Positions 32,299 through 41,138 of a stretch of DNA of 64,000 nucleotides are shown here, in pieces. This DNA comes from Bacteroidales bacterium (GTDB taxonomy: Bacteria; Bacteroidota; Bacteroidia; Bacteroidales; UBA932). The notes below the pieces were generated by a model. It saw only the letters and a program-made list of their open reading frames with translations. It did no database searches and had not been told where the DNA came from. Position 1 is the first letter of the stretch, and every line of letters starts with the position of its first letter. The DNA lies in the NCBI GenBank assembly GCA_004554455.1, contig SFMG01000003.1, forward strand, positions 1 through 64,000. The letters are read 5' to 3'. The position numbers and the translations under genes are program-made.

Positions 32299-33615
32299 AT
32301 GAAGATAAGGTATCAGACTGAGTTGGAAATCAACGCCCATTACGACGTGGCCGTAGTGGGAGCCGGGCCTGCAGGAATATGCGCGGCCGTGGCGGCAGCC
32401 AGAGAAGGGGCGAAAGTGGCCCTCATAGAAAGATACGGAGTGCTCGGAGGCAACCTGACCGTAGGCTTCGTAGGCCCTATACTTGGTATGGTCGGGAAAG
32501 GCACTATGAGGGATGAGATTGTAAAGCTGCTGGGCGTGCCTGAGAACGACATGATTGGAGAGACGGGCAAGGCGCACGATATGGAAAGGGCGAAACTGGA
32601 ACTGGCCCGTTTCGTGGCAAAGGAGAAAAACATAGACGTGCTGCTCCAGACTTCCGTCTTCGACGTACTGAAAGACGGACGCAGGGTAACGGGACTGCTG
32701 CTTGCAAGCAACGAAGGCCGTATGGCGGTCAGTGCCGATGTGGTGATAGACTGCAGCGGAGACGCGACGGTATGCTTCCTCGCGGGGGCAAGGATAGAAA
32801 AGGGCCGGGAAGACGGGCTGATGCAGCCGGTGACTCTGGAATTCAGAATTGACGGGGTGGACGACAGCAGAGGCCTTTACTGCATAGGCGACGTGGACAA
32901 TGTGGAACTATTCGGAATGAGATTCCTCGACTGGTGCAAACAGCAGGCGGACGAGGGAAAGATCCCGCAGAAGATAGCCGCAGTCCGGCTGCATCCGTGC
33001 ACGGCTGAGGGCCAGCGCCAGGTCAATACCACCCAGGTTAATGGAGTTGACGTCACGAGGGTTATGGACATATTCCCGGCCGATCTTGAGCTGCGCGAAC
33101 AGATAGAGATACTGATGCGCTTCCTCAGGGAAAACGTGCCCGGCTACGAGAAGATACGCTTCATCCAGAGCGGCACCACGACCGGTGTCAGGGAGACGCG
33201 CAGGGTGATGGGAGACTATGTCATCACAGCCGAGGAACTGGCTGAAGGCTGCCGTTTCGACGACGTGGTCGTACACAGGGCCGAATTCATAGTGGACATA
33301 CACAACCCCGCAGGGGCCGGACAGGCAGAAGAAAAGATACAGTACTGCAAGCCATACGACCTCCCCTACCGCTGCTTCCTGCCGCGCGACTGCGAAAACC
33401 GGGGCATAGAGGGACTGCTCGTAGCCGGACGCTGCATTTCGGGAACACACAGGGCACACGCCTCCTACAGGGTGATGTCCCCTTGCATGGCGATGGGAGA
33501 GGCGATAGGCACGGCCGCCGCACTTGCCTCCAAAATGGGAATCACACCGCGGGAACTGCCGGTCAAGACGCTGCAGAAAGCCCTGACTGACAAGGGCATA
33601 GAGCTCTTCGACTGA
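32299..33615 (+). CDS. FAD-dependent oxidoreductase (FAD_oxidored, PF12831 type), paralogue 1
   Basis: A 438-residue flavoprotein without a signal peptide. The dinucleotide site VAVVGAGPAGICAAVAAAREG (about residues 18-38), the ERYGVLGGNLTVG segment and the late GLLVAGRCISGTHRAHASYR and MGEAIGTAAALA regions define the family. Members oxidise hydroxyl or amino groups of small substrates, but few are characterised. It sits between an exported phosphatase and a sodium symporter. Two more distant paralogues are at 38365 and 39753 on the other strand; this copy differs from them in lacking the REIPVR-type N-terminus. Confidence 0.85.
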   Translation: MKIRYQTELEINAHYDVAVVGAGPAGICAAVAAAREGAKVALIERYGVLGGNLTVGFVGPILGMVGKGTMRDEIVKLLGVPENDMIGETGKAHDMERAKLELARFVAKEKNIDVLLQTSVFDVLKDGRRVTGLLLASNEGRMAVSADVVIDCSGDATVCFLAGARIEKGREDGLMQPVTLEFRIDGVDDSRGLYCIGDVDNVELFGMRFLDWCKQQADEGKIPQKIAAVRLHPCTAEGQRQVNTTQVNGVDVTRVMDIFPADLELREQIEILMRFLRENVPGYEKIRFIQSGTTTGVRETRRVMGDYVITAEELAEGCRFDDVVVHRAEFIVDIHNPAGAGQAEEKIQYCKPYDLPYRCFLPRDCENRGIEGLLVAGRCISGTHRAHASYRVMSPCMAMGEAIGTAAALASKMGITPRELPVKTLQKALTDKGIELFD

Positions 33616-33633
33616 GCCCACCTAAGGCCAGGA

Positions 33634-33705
33634 AGAGCTTCGGAAACCAAAAGAGCTTCAGGAACCACAAGAGCTTCGGAAAATAAAAGAGCTTCGGAAA
33701 TCAAG
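33634..33705. repeat. Four 18-bp tandem repeats before the symporter gene
   Basis: Units of AGAGCTTCGGAAANCAAA type at 33634, 33652, 33670 and 33688. They fill half of the gap between the oxidoreductase and the symporter. Confidence 0.88.
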
Positions 33706-33740
33706 GAAATAACAGAAACAACAATAGTATTAACCAATCC

Positions 33741-33754
33741 CTTAATCGATTAAG
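33741..33754. promoter_or_regulatory. Perfect 14-bp palindrome just before the symporter start
   Basis: CTTAATCGATTAAG is its own reverse complement and ends two bases before the ATG at 33757. The TTAATCGATTAA core resembles operators of LacI-family regulators, but no such regulator gene is in the window. It would block transcription or translation initiation if bound. Confidence 0.45.
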
Positions 33755-33756
33755 CA

Positions 33757-35340
33757 ATGAGTATTATCGACTGGCTGATAGTTGCAATCTTCCTCTGCGC
33801 ATTGATAACCATCGGCTATCTTTTCTCCCACAAGAACAAAAACATCGAGGACTATTTCGTGGCCGGCAGGTCGATGCCGGGCTGGATTGTGGCAATAGCC
33901 GCAGCCGGAACCACCATCAGCGCCGGCACCTTCGTAGGCTCCCCGGAGCTTGGATTCAACACCAACCTCACCTACGTAATCAACCTGCTCGGTTCAATTC
34001 TGGGCGGCACCCTGGTCGCTGCCCTGATAATGCCGAAACTCTACAACGCCAAGACCATCACCATCTACGGCTTCCTGGGCGAACGCTTCGGAGAGAGGGC
34101 AAAAAGAGCGAACAGCGTAATGTTCCTTCTGGGCCAGCTTTTCACATCCGGCTCAAGGCTCTTCATCGCGGCCATTGCCGTATCGGTCATAATCTTCGGA
34201 AAGATCGATTTTACCTTCATAGTTTGCTCCATCATCATACTCGGACTGGTTTCCACCTTCTACACCATGATGGGCGGAATCAAGGGACTGCTTTACATCG
34301 ACACCTTCCAGACCCTGCTCATGACCTTCACCGGAGTAGTGGCCCTCGTGATGGTCTATTGCTCGCTCGAAGGCCTCAGCCTTGCTGAAATATGGAACCA
34401 GCTCAGTGCCGGAGGTATGGTCAAGAGTCCCGGAGCGGACGCGGCTCTGCTTGCAGACGGCAGTCTCCAGGGCTGGGAGCATGGCAGCAAGCTCAAGATG
34501 TTCGACCCGAGCCTTGACTTCTCCAAGCCATACACCATCATAGGCGGCATGATAGGCATAGCCTTCTTCAAGATTGCCCAGTACACCACCGACCAGGAGT
34601 TCGTACAGAGGCAGCTCTCCTGCAAGAGTGTCAAGAAGGCCGGAACCTCCCTCATCTGGTCCCAGCTGCTTGCCATTCCTATCGTGCTGACCTTCCTCTG
34701 CATAGGCCTGCTGCTCTGGGTGAAATACATCAACGACCCTTACATCGACGGACAGATCAGCGCCGGTTTCTTCTCCGATGCGCGCGACCTCTTCCCTCAG
34801 TACATCAAGAACCACATCCCTACAGGAGTGCGCGGCCTGATGATTACAGGTCTGCTCGCCGCCGCCCTTTCAAGCTTTAATTCGGCCATCAACGCAATGG
34901 CTTCCAGCTTCGTGGACGACCTTTACCTCCCTATCAGGAAGGATATGGGCAAGGCCGTGCAGAGCGACAAGGACCAGATCAGCTCATCCCGCTGGATGGC
35001 CGGCCTTATGGGTATGCTCCTCACCGCATTCGCCATTCTCACAGCCGTAATGCAGGAGGCCAGCGGCCTCAACCTCGTGGACTTCGCCACAGGCGTGATG
35101 TGCTTCGCCTACGGAGGTATGATAGGTGTCTTCCTCACAGCAATCTTCAGCAAGAGAGGCAACGGAAAATCCGTAATGGCCGCCCTCATTATCGGCGCCC
35201 TCATTATCATACCTCTGATGTTCCAGAAACAGCTCTTCGGCCAGACCTACATTGCATGGAGCTGGTGGTGCCCTATCGCCGGCATAGTATCCACCCTTGT
35301 ATGCCTCGCAGGCAAGCCGAAAAGACAGACGGCAGAATAA
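33757..35340 (+). CDS. Sodium:solute symporter (SSS family)
   Basis: A 527-residue inner-membrane transporter with about thirteen hydrophobic helices. The N-terminal NIEDYFVAGRSMPGW motif, AAGTTISAGTFVG in helix 1, and GLMITGLLAAALSSFNSAINAMAS in helix 8 are SSS signatures. Relatives import sugars, inositol, amino acids, nucleosides or sialic acid with sodium. Position between two exported phosphatases and a FAD oxidoreductase suggests uptake of the dephosphorylated product, perhaps a polyol or sugar (inference). Confidence 0.85.
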   Translation: MSIIDWLIVAIFLCALITIGYLFSHKNKNIEDYFVAGRSMPGWIVAIAAAGTTISAGTFVGSPELGFNTNLTYVINLLGSILGGTLVAALIMPKLYNAKTITIYGFLGERFGERAKRANSVMFLLGQLFTSGSRLFIAAIAVSVIIFGKIDFTFIVCSIIILGLVSTFYTMMGGIKGLLYIDTFQTLLMTFTGVVALVMVYCSLEGLSLAEIWNQLSAGGMVKSPGADAALLADGSLQGWEHGSKLKMFDPSLDFSKPYTIIGGMIGIAFFKIAQYTTDQEFVQRQLSCKSVKKAGTSLIWSQLLAIPIVLTFLCIGLLLWVKYINDPYIDGQISAGFFSDARDLFPQYIKNHIPTGVRGLMITGLLAAALSSFNSAINAMASSFVDDLYLPIRKDMGKAVQSDKDQISSSRWMAGLMGMLLTAFAILTAVMQEASGLNLVDFATGVMCFAYGGMIGVFLTAIFSKRGNGKSVMAALIIGALIIIPLMFQKQLFGQTYIAWSWWCPIAGIVSTLVCLAGKPKRQTAE

Positions 35341-35368
35341 TCGGATTAAAACGGAAAACACAGACAAA

Positions 35369-36706
35369 ATGAAATTCAGAGAGCTCATAGGCGCGCTGGC
35401 AGCGCTGGCAGTCGTTGCGACGGCATGCTGCGCAGGCGGAAAAGGTCCGCGGACCATGGACGGCAAGGAGATAGACCCGTTCATATACGGAGTATATGGC
35501 GTATATGGCGACGTCGTTCCCGAAATTGCCGACGCTCCCGAAGGCTACGAACCTGTCTATCTCAGCCACTACGGCCGGCACGGTTCGAGATATATACTTC
35601 ACGACACACAGTATGTATTTGTAGCTCAGGTGCTTGAGAAGGCCGACGCAGACGGCATACTGACTCCGAAGGGGCGCGAACTGCACGACAGGTATATGTC
35701 CATATATCCCCAGCTGGAAGGCAAGACTGGCCTGCTGGCACCGCTTGGACAGCAGCAGCATCGCGAGATAGCGAAACGTATGTACGAGTCCTTTCCCATG
35801 CTCTTCGACGGCCGCAGGATTGTTGCGCTATCGACGAATCTGCAGCGCACGAAAATGAGTATGGAGGCCTTCGAGGAAGAACTGCTGGAACTCTGCCCGG
35901 GCCTCGACATAGATGCGAGAGTGTCCGAGGAGGATATGTATTACCTCAATCCACATTCGGTCCAGAATCCGAAGGTGGGCGCGAAAGACCTGCATTGGAA
36001 GAGTCCCAATGCGCCGTGGAGGGAGGAATTCAACGAATGTCTGCGCCAGAATGTGGACTGGAGAAGCTTCGGAAGCAGGATTTTCAGCGATATGGACCGT
36101 GCCTGCGAGATTTGCAAGGTGGAGAATTTCGAACTGGACCTCTACTTCATCTGCATACATCTGGAGGGCCTGCCTATAGAAAGTCCCGGCTTTTTCGACT
36201 TCTTTACCTCAGACGAGCTCGAGAACCTGGCCGAATTCGGAGAGAATTACATACTCTATGTGCGCACGGGACACTACCCGAAGGCGGACGGACGCGGATG
36301 GGCCCTTGCGGAGAGCCTGCTGGAGGACTTCATTGTGAAGGCGGACAGAGATATAGAGGAAGGGGAACCGGCAGTGAGACTGCGCTTCGGCCACGATGGC
36401 TGTATGATGTCCCTCTTCGCGCTTATGGAACTGGATGGATGGAACGGCTCCGAGTCGGACCCTACCCGCTTCCGCGAGGTCTGGGACATTTCGAAGGTCA
36501 GAATGGCGGCGAACATACAGTTCATCTTCTACCGCAACGCCGAGGGGAGGACCATAGTCCGGATGCTCTACAACGAAGAGGATACGAAACTGCCTTTCCC
36601 TGCCATCGAGGGTGAGGAATACTTCTACGACTGGGAGGATTTCAAGGCCTTCTACTCCCCGCGCATAGAGGCGGCAAAGAAACTGCTCGAGGAGAGCTCC
36701 ATATAG
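35369..36706 (+). CDS. Exported histidine-type phosphatase, paralogue 2 (lipoprotein-like)
   Basis: A 445-residue branch-2 histidine phosphatase. The signal peptide ends at cysteines 20-21, compatible with lipid attachment. RHGSR (Arg70-Arg74) and a late FGHDGCM hold the catalytic residues. It shares order and several segments with paralogue 1 (GRNWALSRSLLQD versus GRGWALAESLLED; FIFYRN versus FLFYRN). The start at 35369 begins the signal peptide; the frame is open upstream inside the symporter gene. It follows the symporter by 28 bases and precedes the phosphoesterase by 19, so one transcript is likely. Confidence 0.83.
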   Translation: MKFRELIGALAALAVVATACCAGGKGPRTMDGKEIDPFIYGVYGVYGDVVPEIADAPEGYEPVYLSHYGRHGSRYILHDTQYVFVAQVLEKADADGILTPKGRELHDRYMSIYPQLEGKTGLLAPLGQQQHREIAKRMYESFPMLFDGRRIVALSTNLQRTKMSMEAFEEELLELCPGLDIDARVSEEDMYYLNPHSVQNPKVGAKDLHWKSPNAPWREEFNECLRQNVDWRSFGSRIFSDMDRACEICKVENFELDLYFICIHLEGLPIESPGFFDFFTSDELENLAEFGENYILYVRTGHYPKADGRGWALAESLLEDFIVKADRDIEEGEPAVRLRFGHDGCMMSLFALMELDGWNGSESDPTRFREVWDISKVRMAANIQFIFYRNAEGRTIVRMLYNEEDTKLPFPAIEGEEYFYDWEDFKAFYSPRIEAAKKLLEESSI

Positions 36707-36725
36707 GCAAGAAACACACAATCAA

Positions 36726-38360
36726 ATGATTATGAAAAGAATACTGATTTACGCAACGGCCTTGCTGAGCATAATTGCATGCAACGCCAACGGAAAGACC
36801 ACAATCAGGGGCAAGGTCACTCTGGACGGGAAAGCCCTTGCCGGGGTGCTGGTCAGCGACGGTAAGGAAATAGTCGAGACCAACCGCTTCGGCCGCTATG
36901 CCATCGCCAGCGACAAGGCGGACAGCATGGTCTTCATCACTACACCTTCAGGTACGGTGGCCGAATCTGCCGACGGCCTGAGACCGGGCTTCTGGGCCAT
37001 GCTGGAAGCCGCCCCCGACAAGGTGGAAAGACACGACTTCAAACTGGTGAGCGAAAACCAGGACAATTACAGAGTACTCTTTCTCCCGGACATACATCTG
37101 AGCAACGATCCGCGCAGGAATGACATCGCCCGTTTCAAAGAGAAGGTGGTGCCTTTCATCAGAGAGAAAGCCTCTGAATACGAGGGCCCTGTCTATATGA
37201 TGAACCTCGGCGACTTCACCCACGAACTCTACTGGTATGAATTCGACTTCGACGAGGCCGATGCCTGCCAACTCGTGATAGACGAAAAACTGCCGCTCAG
37301 GACATACGCGATAACCGGAAACCACGACCACGACGCTGCCATAGTAGGCGAAGAAGTGGATTTCCGTTCCGCCTGGCTCTACCGCAGGGTGTGGGGTCCT
37401 GACCGCTACTCCGTGAACATAGGCGGCGACCACTGGGTCTTCCTCGACAACATCATATATATAAACGTGGAAGGCCAGGGCAAGAAGGCGCCGGGCATCA
37501 AAGGCGACCGCAGCTACGAGCACGCTCTCACCGACGCCCAGATGGAGTGGCTGGAAAAGGACCTTTCCTACGTTCCGGACGAGGCCAACGTGTATATATG
37601 CACACACTGCCCTTTCTACGCCGGCTCATATAAGAACAGCGGCAAGAATCTGATGCCCGATGAGCAGCTGGAGCGCATCAACAGCCTCTGCAGCCGCTTC
37701 GCGAACGTCGTTGCGAACTTCTCGGGACATATACACAAATTCGACTATTTCTCAAGGAAGGACTATGCTTCCATCAGGCAGTACGGCCTCCCTTGCTCGT
37801 CCGGAATCATGTGGGAGACGGATCCGGAGCGCAGCCTCTACAGCAGCGACGGTTCCGAAGCCGGCATGGTGATCGGACAGTGCACAAAGGGCTCCCCTAT
37901 CGAACTGAGCTACCACACCTACGACCACGGTGAACGCTACTACAGCATCTACGACATGAATTCCGTAGGAAAGATCTACAAGAACAACCCTGGTGTGAAG
38001 ATACAGAGAAAGCTGGCTCCGGAGCGTGCCGACTACAGCGAGCTCAAATTCCGCAACTGCATCTTCCTCAACTGGTGGACCTGGACTCCGGGCTGCAGCG
38101 TGGAGATGTATGAGGAAGGCAGGCCGCTCGAGGTCAAGAACGTTCACCACGAGGATCCGGTGAAGAATCTGACCTACGATTGTCCGAAACTGGCCAACCC
38201 TGTGAAACACCACAAGGCACGCCTGAAGGATTCCTGCATTCACATGTTTGAAGCAAAATGCAGGAAAGCCGACAGCGCCGTGGAAATCGTCATGAGGGAT
38301 GCCGAGGGAAAGATAGTCTTCAGAGAGACCGTCCAGAGGCCTCTGGCATTCGAATATTAA
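36726..38360 (+). CDS. Calcineurin-like metallophosphoesterase lipoprotein
   Basis: A 544-residue exported enzyme with three parts: after the lipobox Cys (SIIACN, Cys19 from the first ATG), a carboxypeptidase-regulatory-like N-domain (about residues 24-115, IRGKVTLDGKALAGVLVSDG), a metallophosphatase core with metal ligands in LPDIHLS, NLGDFTHE, TGNHDHD, THCPFY and FSGHIHK, and a C-terminal beta domain. This three-domain form is common in Bacteroidetes and acts on exported phosphodiesters or monoesters of unknown nature. Start at 36726 or 36732. Its stop lies four bases from that of the convergent oxidoreductase gene. Confidence 0.85.
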   Translation: MIMKRILIYATALLSIIACNANGKTTIRGKVTLDGKALAGVLVSDGKEIVETNRFGRYAIASDKADSMVFITTPSGTVAESADGLRPGFWAMLEAAPDKVERHDFKLVSENQDNYRVLFLPDIHLSNDPRRNDIARFKEKVVPFIREKASEYEGPVYMMNLGDFTHELYWYEFDFDEADACQLVIDEKLPLRTYAITGNHDHDAAIVGEEVDFRSAWLYRRVWGPDRYSVNIGGDHWVFLDNIIYINVEGQGKKAPGIKGDRSYEHALTDAQMEWLEKDLSYVPDEANVYICTHCPFYAGSYKNSGKNLMPDEQLERINSLCSRFANVVANFSGHIHKFDYFSRKDYASIRQYGLPCSSGIMWETDPERSLYSSDGSEAGMVIGQCTKGSPIELSYHTYDHGERYYSIYDMNSVGKIYKNNPGVKIQRKLAPERADYSELKFRNCIFLNWWTWTPGCSVEMYEEGRPLEVKNVHHEDPVKNLTYDCPKLANPVKHHKARLKDSCIHMFEAKCRKADSAVEIVMRDAEGKIVFRETVQRPLAFEY

Positions 38361-38364
38361 AAAC

Positions 38365-39735
38365 TCAGTCTCTGAAATATACCCCTTCTTCGCGAAGGGC
38401 TGACTGCAACTCCGTGACATCCAGGTCGCGGAGTTCTTTATTGTCGCGCACCGCAAGGGCGGCAGCCTTTCCGGCGGCCTCTCCAAGGCACATTGCCGGT
38501 CCCATCACCCGGACTGAAGCCAGGGCCAGGTGGGTGGCCGAGATATCCCTGCCCGCTGCGATGACTCCGTCCACTTTCTTCGGAATCAGACAGCGGTACG
38601 GCACGTCATAGCAGTCCGGACACCACCAGAGCGAGCAGTCCCCTCCGACCGGATGATGCAGATCGACAGGGTAGCTGGCGACGGCAATTGCATCGTCGAA
38701 ACGGGCGCAGTCGAAGATATCCTGCTCAGTCAGAGTATATTCGCCGACCAGACGCCTGGTCTCGCGCACACCCATAAAAGGAGCGACCTTGTCCAGCCAG
38801 GCATTTTCGAAGCCGGGTATATATGCCTTGAGATAGCGTACTATTTCCGCGTTCTGCTCAATGCAGAGTTCCTCGCCGCGGGTGTACTGCTCCGGGTCGG
38901 TGGCATCAATGCCGTTGACGCGGCTCATATTCACCCACCATTCGTCCTCGGCCATTCCAGTCATGAATATGGTCCTTTCGACAGGCAGCCTGTAGCCGGC
39001 CTCCCTGGCCTGACGTATCTGGTTGCGGAAGCCCACGAAAGTGCAGTTGTCCATAGGACGGAAGAACTCGTTGGGGATATAGTCTATGTCATATATGTCC
39101 GGATGGTCGGCGACCGCATCGCGCAGGCGGCGGCTGTCCACTCCTCTCATCGAGAACATAAGCGTAGGCGGCTGAGCTATGCCCTCGTCGTTGCCGTAAA
39201 GCATTTCTGCCCCGCAACGGTAGAGTATATCACCATCACCCGTGCAGTCCACGACGCTCTTGGCGAGTATGGCCTCGCGTCCCTTCTTGGACTCGATGAC
39301 CACGCCCTTGCACTTGCCGTTCTCCATAATGACATCAGCGGCAAAGACATAGAGCAGCACCTTCACTCCGCACTCCTCCATTATCTCCCAGGCCAGGCGC
39401 TTGGTGCCCTCGGGATCGACCATGGTCAGGCTCACGTGCAGAGGGCAGGCACGGTGATGGGTGGCCTGTCCCCTCTCGCGCAGCCGTTCGACAAAGCGCA
39501 GGGGCAGACCCTTGATTATCTCATTGCCCTTGCGTCCGAGGAATCCCAGCAGAGGCAGGCCTATGGTCATATTTCCTCCGAGGTAACCCCGGCTGTCCAG
39601 AAGCATCACCTTCGTGCCCTTGACAAGGGCTGCGGACTGGGCAGCCATTATTCCTGCAGGGCCGGCCCCGACCACCAGCACATCCACCTCATCACGAACG
39701 GGGATGTCGCGGGCTTCTTCGTGTATAGTCTTCAT
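38365..39735 (-). CDS. FAD-dependent oxidoreductase (PF12831 type), paralogue 2
   Basis: A 456-residue flavoprotein. VLVVGAGPAGIMAAQSAAL (about residues 18-36) binds FAD; LLDSRGYLGGNMTIGLPLLGFLG and the late DGVIAAGRDISATHLALASVRVMGPAMCLGEAAG complete the family pattern. No signal peptide. The ATG at 39735 matches the start of the neighbouring paralogue (MKTIHEEARDIPVR versus MKTYFEEAREIPVR), so the longer frame upstream is rejected. It begins 17 bases after paralogue 3 and is last in a kinase-oxidoreductase-oxidoreductase run. The two are clearly a tandem duplication. Confidence 0.86.
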   Translation of the reverse strand: MKTIHEEARDIPVRDEVDVLVVGAGPAGIMAAQSAALVKGTKVMLLDSRGYLGGNMTIGLPLLGFLGRKGNEIIKGLPLRFVERLRERGQATHHRACPLHVSLTMVDPEGTKRLAWEIMEECGVKVLLYVFAADVIMENGKCKGVVIESKKGREAILAKSVVDCTGDGDILYRCGAEMLYGNDEGIAQPPTLMFSMRGVDSRRLRDAVADHPDIYDIDYIPNEFFRPMDNCTFVGFRNQIRQAREAGYRLPVERTIFMTGMAEDEWWVNMSRVNGIDATDPEQYTRGEELCIEQNAEIVRYLKAYIPGFENAWLDKVAPFMGVRETRRLVGEYTLTEQDIFDCARFDDAIAVASYPVDLHHPVGGDCSLWWCPDCYDVPYRCLIPKKVDGVIAAGRDISATHLALASVRVMGPAMCLGEAAGKAAALAVRDNKELRDLDVTELQSALREEGVYFRD

Positions 39736-39752
39736 ATCCAATCGTTTATACT

Positions 39753-41117
39753 TCAACCAAGATATGCTCCGTTTTCGAGCAGCTCCTTCTGGAGCTTGCA
39801 TACGTCAACTGCGGAAGGCAGTACTCCGTCCTCGAGAGCGATGCGGGCTGCAGTACCTGCGGCCTCGCCCAGGGCCATACAGGTGGACATCACCCTGGTA
39901 CCGGCCATGGCCTCGTGGTTCATGGAAGAGCAGCGACCTGCAACCAGCAGGCCCTCTATCTTCTCCGGCAGGAGCACGCGGTAAGGGATGTCATAGGCAT
40001 CTTCGGTGAAGAGCATGGTGCAGTCACCGCCCTTGGCGTGATGGATATCCACCGGATAGCCGGCCACGGCGATCACATCCCCGAAGTGCTTCATAGAGAG
40101 CACGTCCTCTGCCGTAAGCACATACTTTCCGACAATCACACGGCTCTCGCGTATGCCCATAAAAGGAGCGACCTTGTCGATGTAGGCATTCGCGAAGCCG
40201 GGCACATACCTGCGGAGATACTCTGTCACGAGCTTTATCTGCTTGTGCGCGGTCTTCTCGCCATAGGTGTAGCTGGCCGGATCGGTGCTGTCCACACCGC
40301 TGACGCGGGTCATATTCACCCATATCTCATCCTCTGCAAGGCCGGTAATGAGTATGGTGCGGGATACAGGCAGCTCCAGTCCGTCCTTCTGCGCCTGGAG
40401 AATCTGATTGCGCAGTCCGACGGTAATGAACACGCCGTCCCTGAACTGCTCGGGCGGCATTACGTCCATATCGAAGACGTCGTGATGATTGACGATGGCG
40501 TCCCTCAGCGCAGGCATATCCACATTGCGCATATTGTACATAAGCGTAGGTGGCTGCATTCCGCCCTCAGCGTCGCCCTTGCGGCACTCCACTCCGGCCT
40601 GGAAAGCCACGTCTCCGTCACCGGTGCAGTCTATCACCGTCTTTGCGAAGATGGCCTCGCGGCCCTTCTTGGACTCGATGATGACGCCTGTGACCTTGCC
40701 GTCCCTGACTATGGCGCCGCTGTTGAATACATAGAGCAGCACATCGACACCAACCTCGTCCATCATTTCGAAGGCCACGTTCTTGGCTTCCTCCGAATCG
40801 ATGATGGTCATACTCATGTGGTTCTTGCAGCGTTTGTGCTCGCTTGCAGCCCCCCTCTCCCTCAGACGGTCGATGAAATGCTGGGCCTCGCCCCTGATTA
40901 CCTGATTGCCCTTGGGGCCAAGGAAGGCGAGTATTGGCAGGCCTATGGTCAGATTGCCTCCAAGATAGCCTCTGTTTTCAATGAGCATCACCTTGTGTCC
41001 TCCCTTGCGGGCAGCGGCGTAAGCGGCCATTATTCCGGCAGGGCCTCCGCCGACAACAAGCACATCGACCTCGGCTCTTACCGGGATCTCGCGTGCCTCT
41101 TCAAAGTAAGTTTTCAT
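39753..41117 (-). CDS. FAD-dependent oxidoreductase (PF12831 type), paralogue 3
   Basis: A 454-residue flavoprotein closely similar to paralogue 2 along its whole length: VLVVGGGPAGIMAAYAAARKG for FAD, IENRGYLGGNLTIGLPILAFLG, VIDCTGDGDVAFQAGVECRKG and a C-terminal LLVAGRCSSMNHEAMAGTRVMSTCMALGEAAG segment. Cytoplasmic. It starts 21 bases after the stop of the FGGY kinase gene. Two adjacent copies could form a heteromer or act on successive substrates; which applies cannot be told. Confidence 0.86.
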   Translation of the reverse strand: MKTYFEEAREIPVRAEVDVLVVGGGPAGIMAAYAAARKGGHKVMLIENRGYLGGNLTIGLPILAFLGPKGNQVIRGEAQHFIDRLRERGAASEHKRCKNHMSMTIIDSEEAKNVAFEMMDEVGVDVLLYVFNSGAIVRDGKVTGVIIESKKGREAIFAKTVIDCTGDGDVAFQAGVECRKGDAEGGMQPPTLMYNMRNVDMPALRDAIVNHHDVFDMDVMPPEQFRDGVFITVGLRNQILQAQKDGLELPVSRTILITGLAEDEIWVNMTRVSGVDSTDPASYTYGEKTAHKQIKLVTEYLRRYVPGFANAYIDKVAPFMGIRESRVIVGKYVLTAEDVLSMKHFGDVIAVAGYPVDIHHAKGGDCTMLFTEDAYDIPYRVLLPEKIEGLLVAGRCSSMNHEAMAGTRVMSTCMALGEAAGTAARIALEDGVLPSAVDVCKLQKELLENGAYLG

Positions 41118-41138
41118 ATATATCTAAATTTCAATAAT

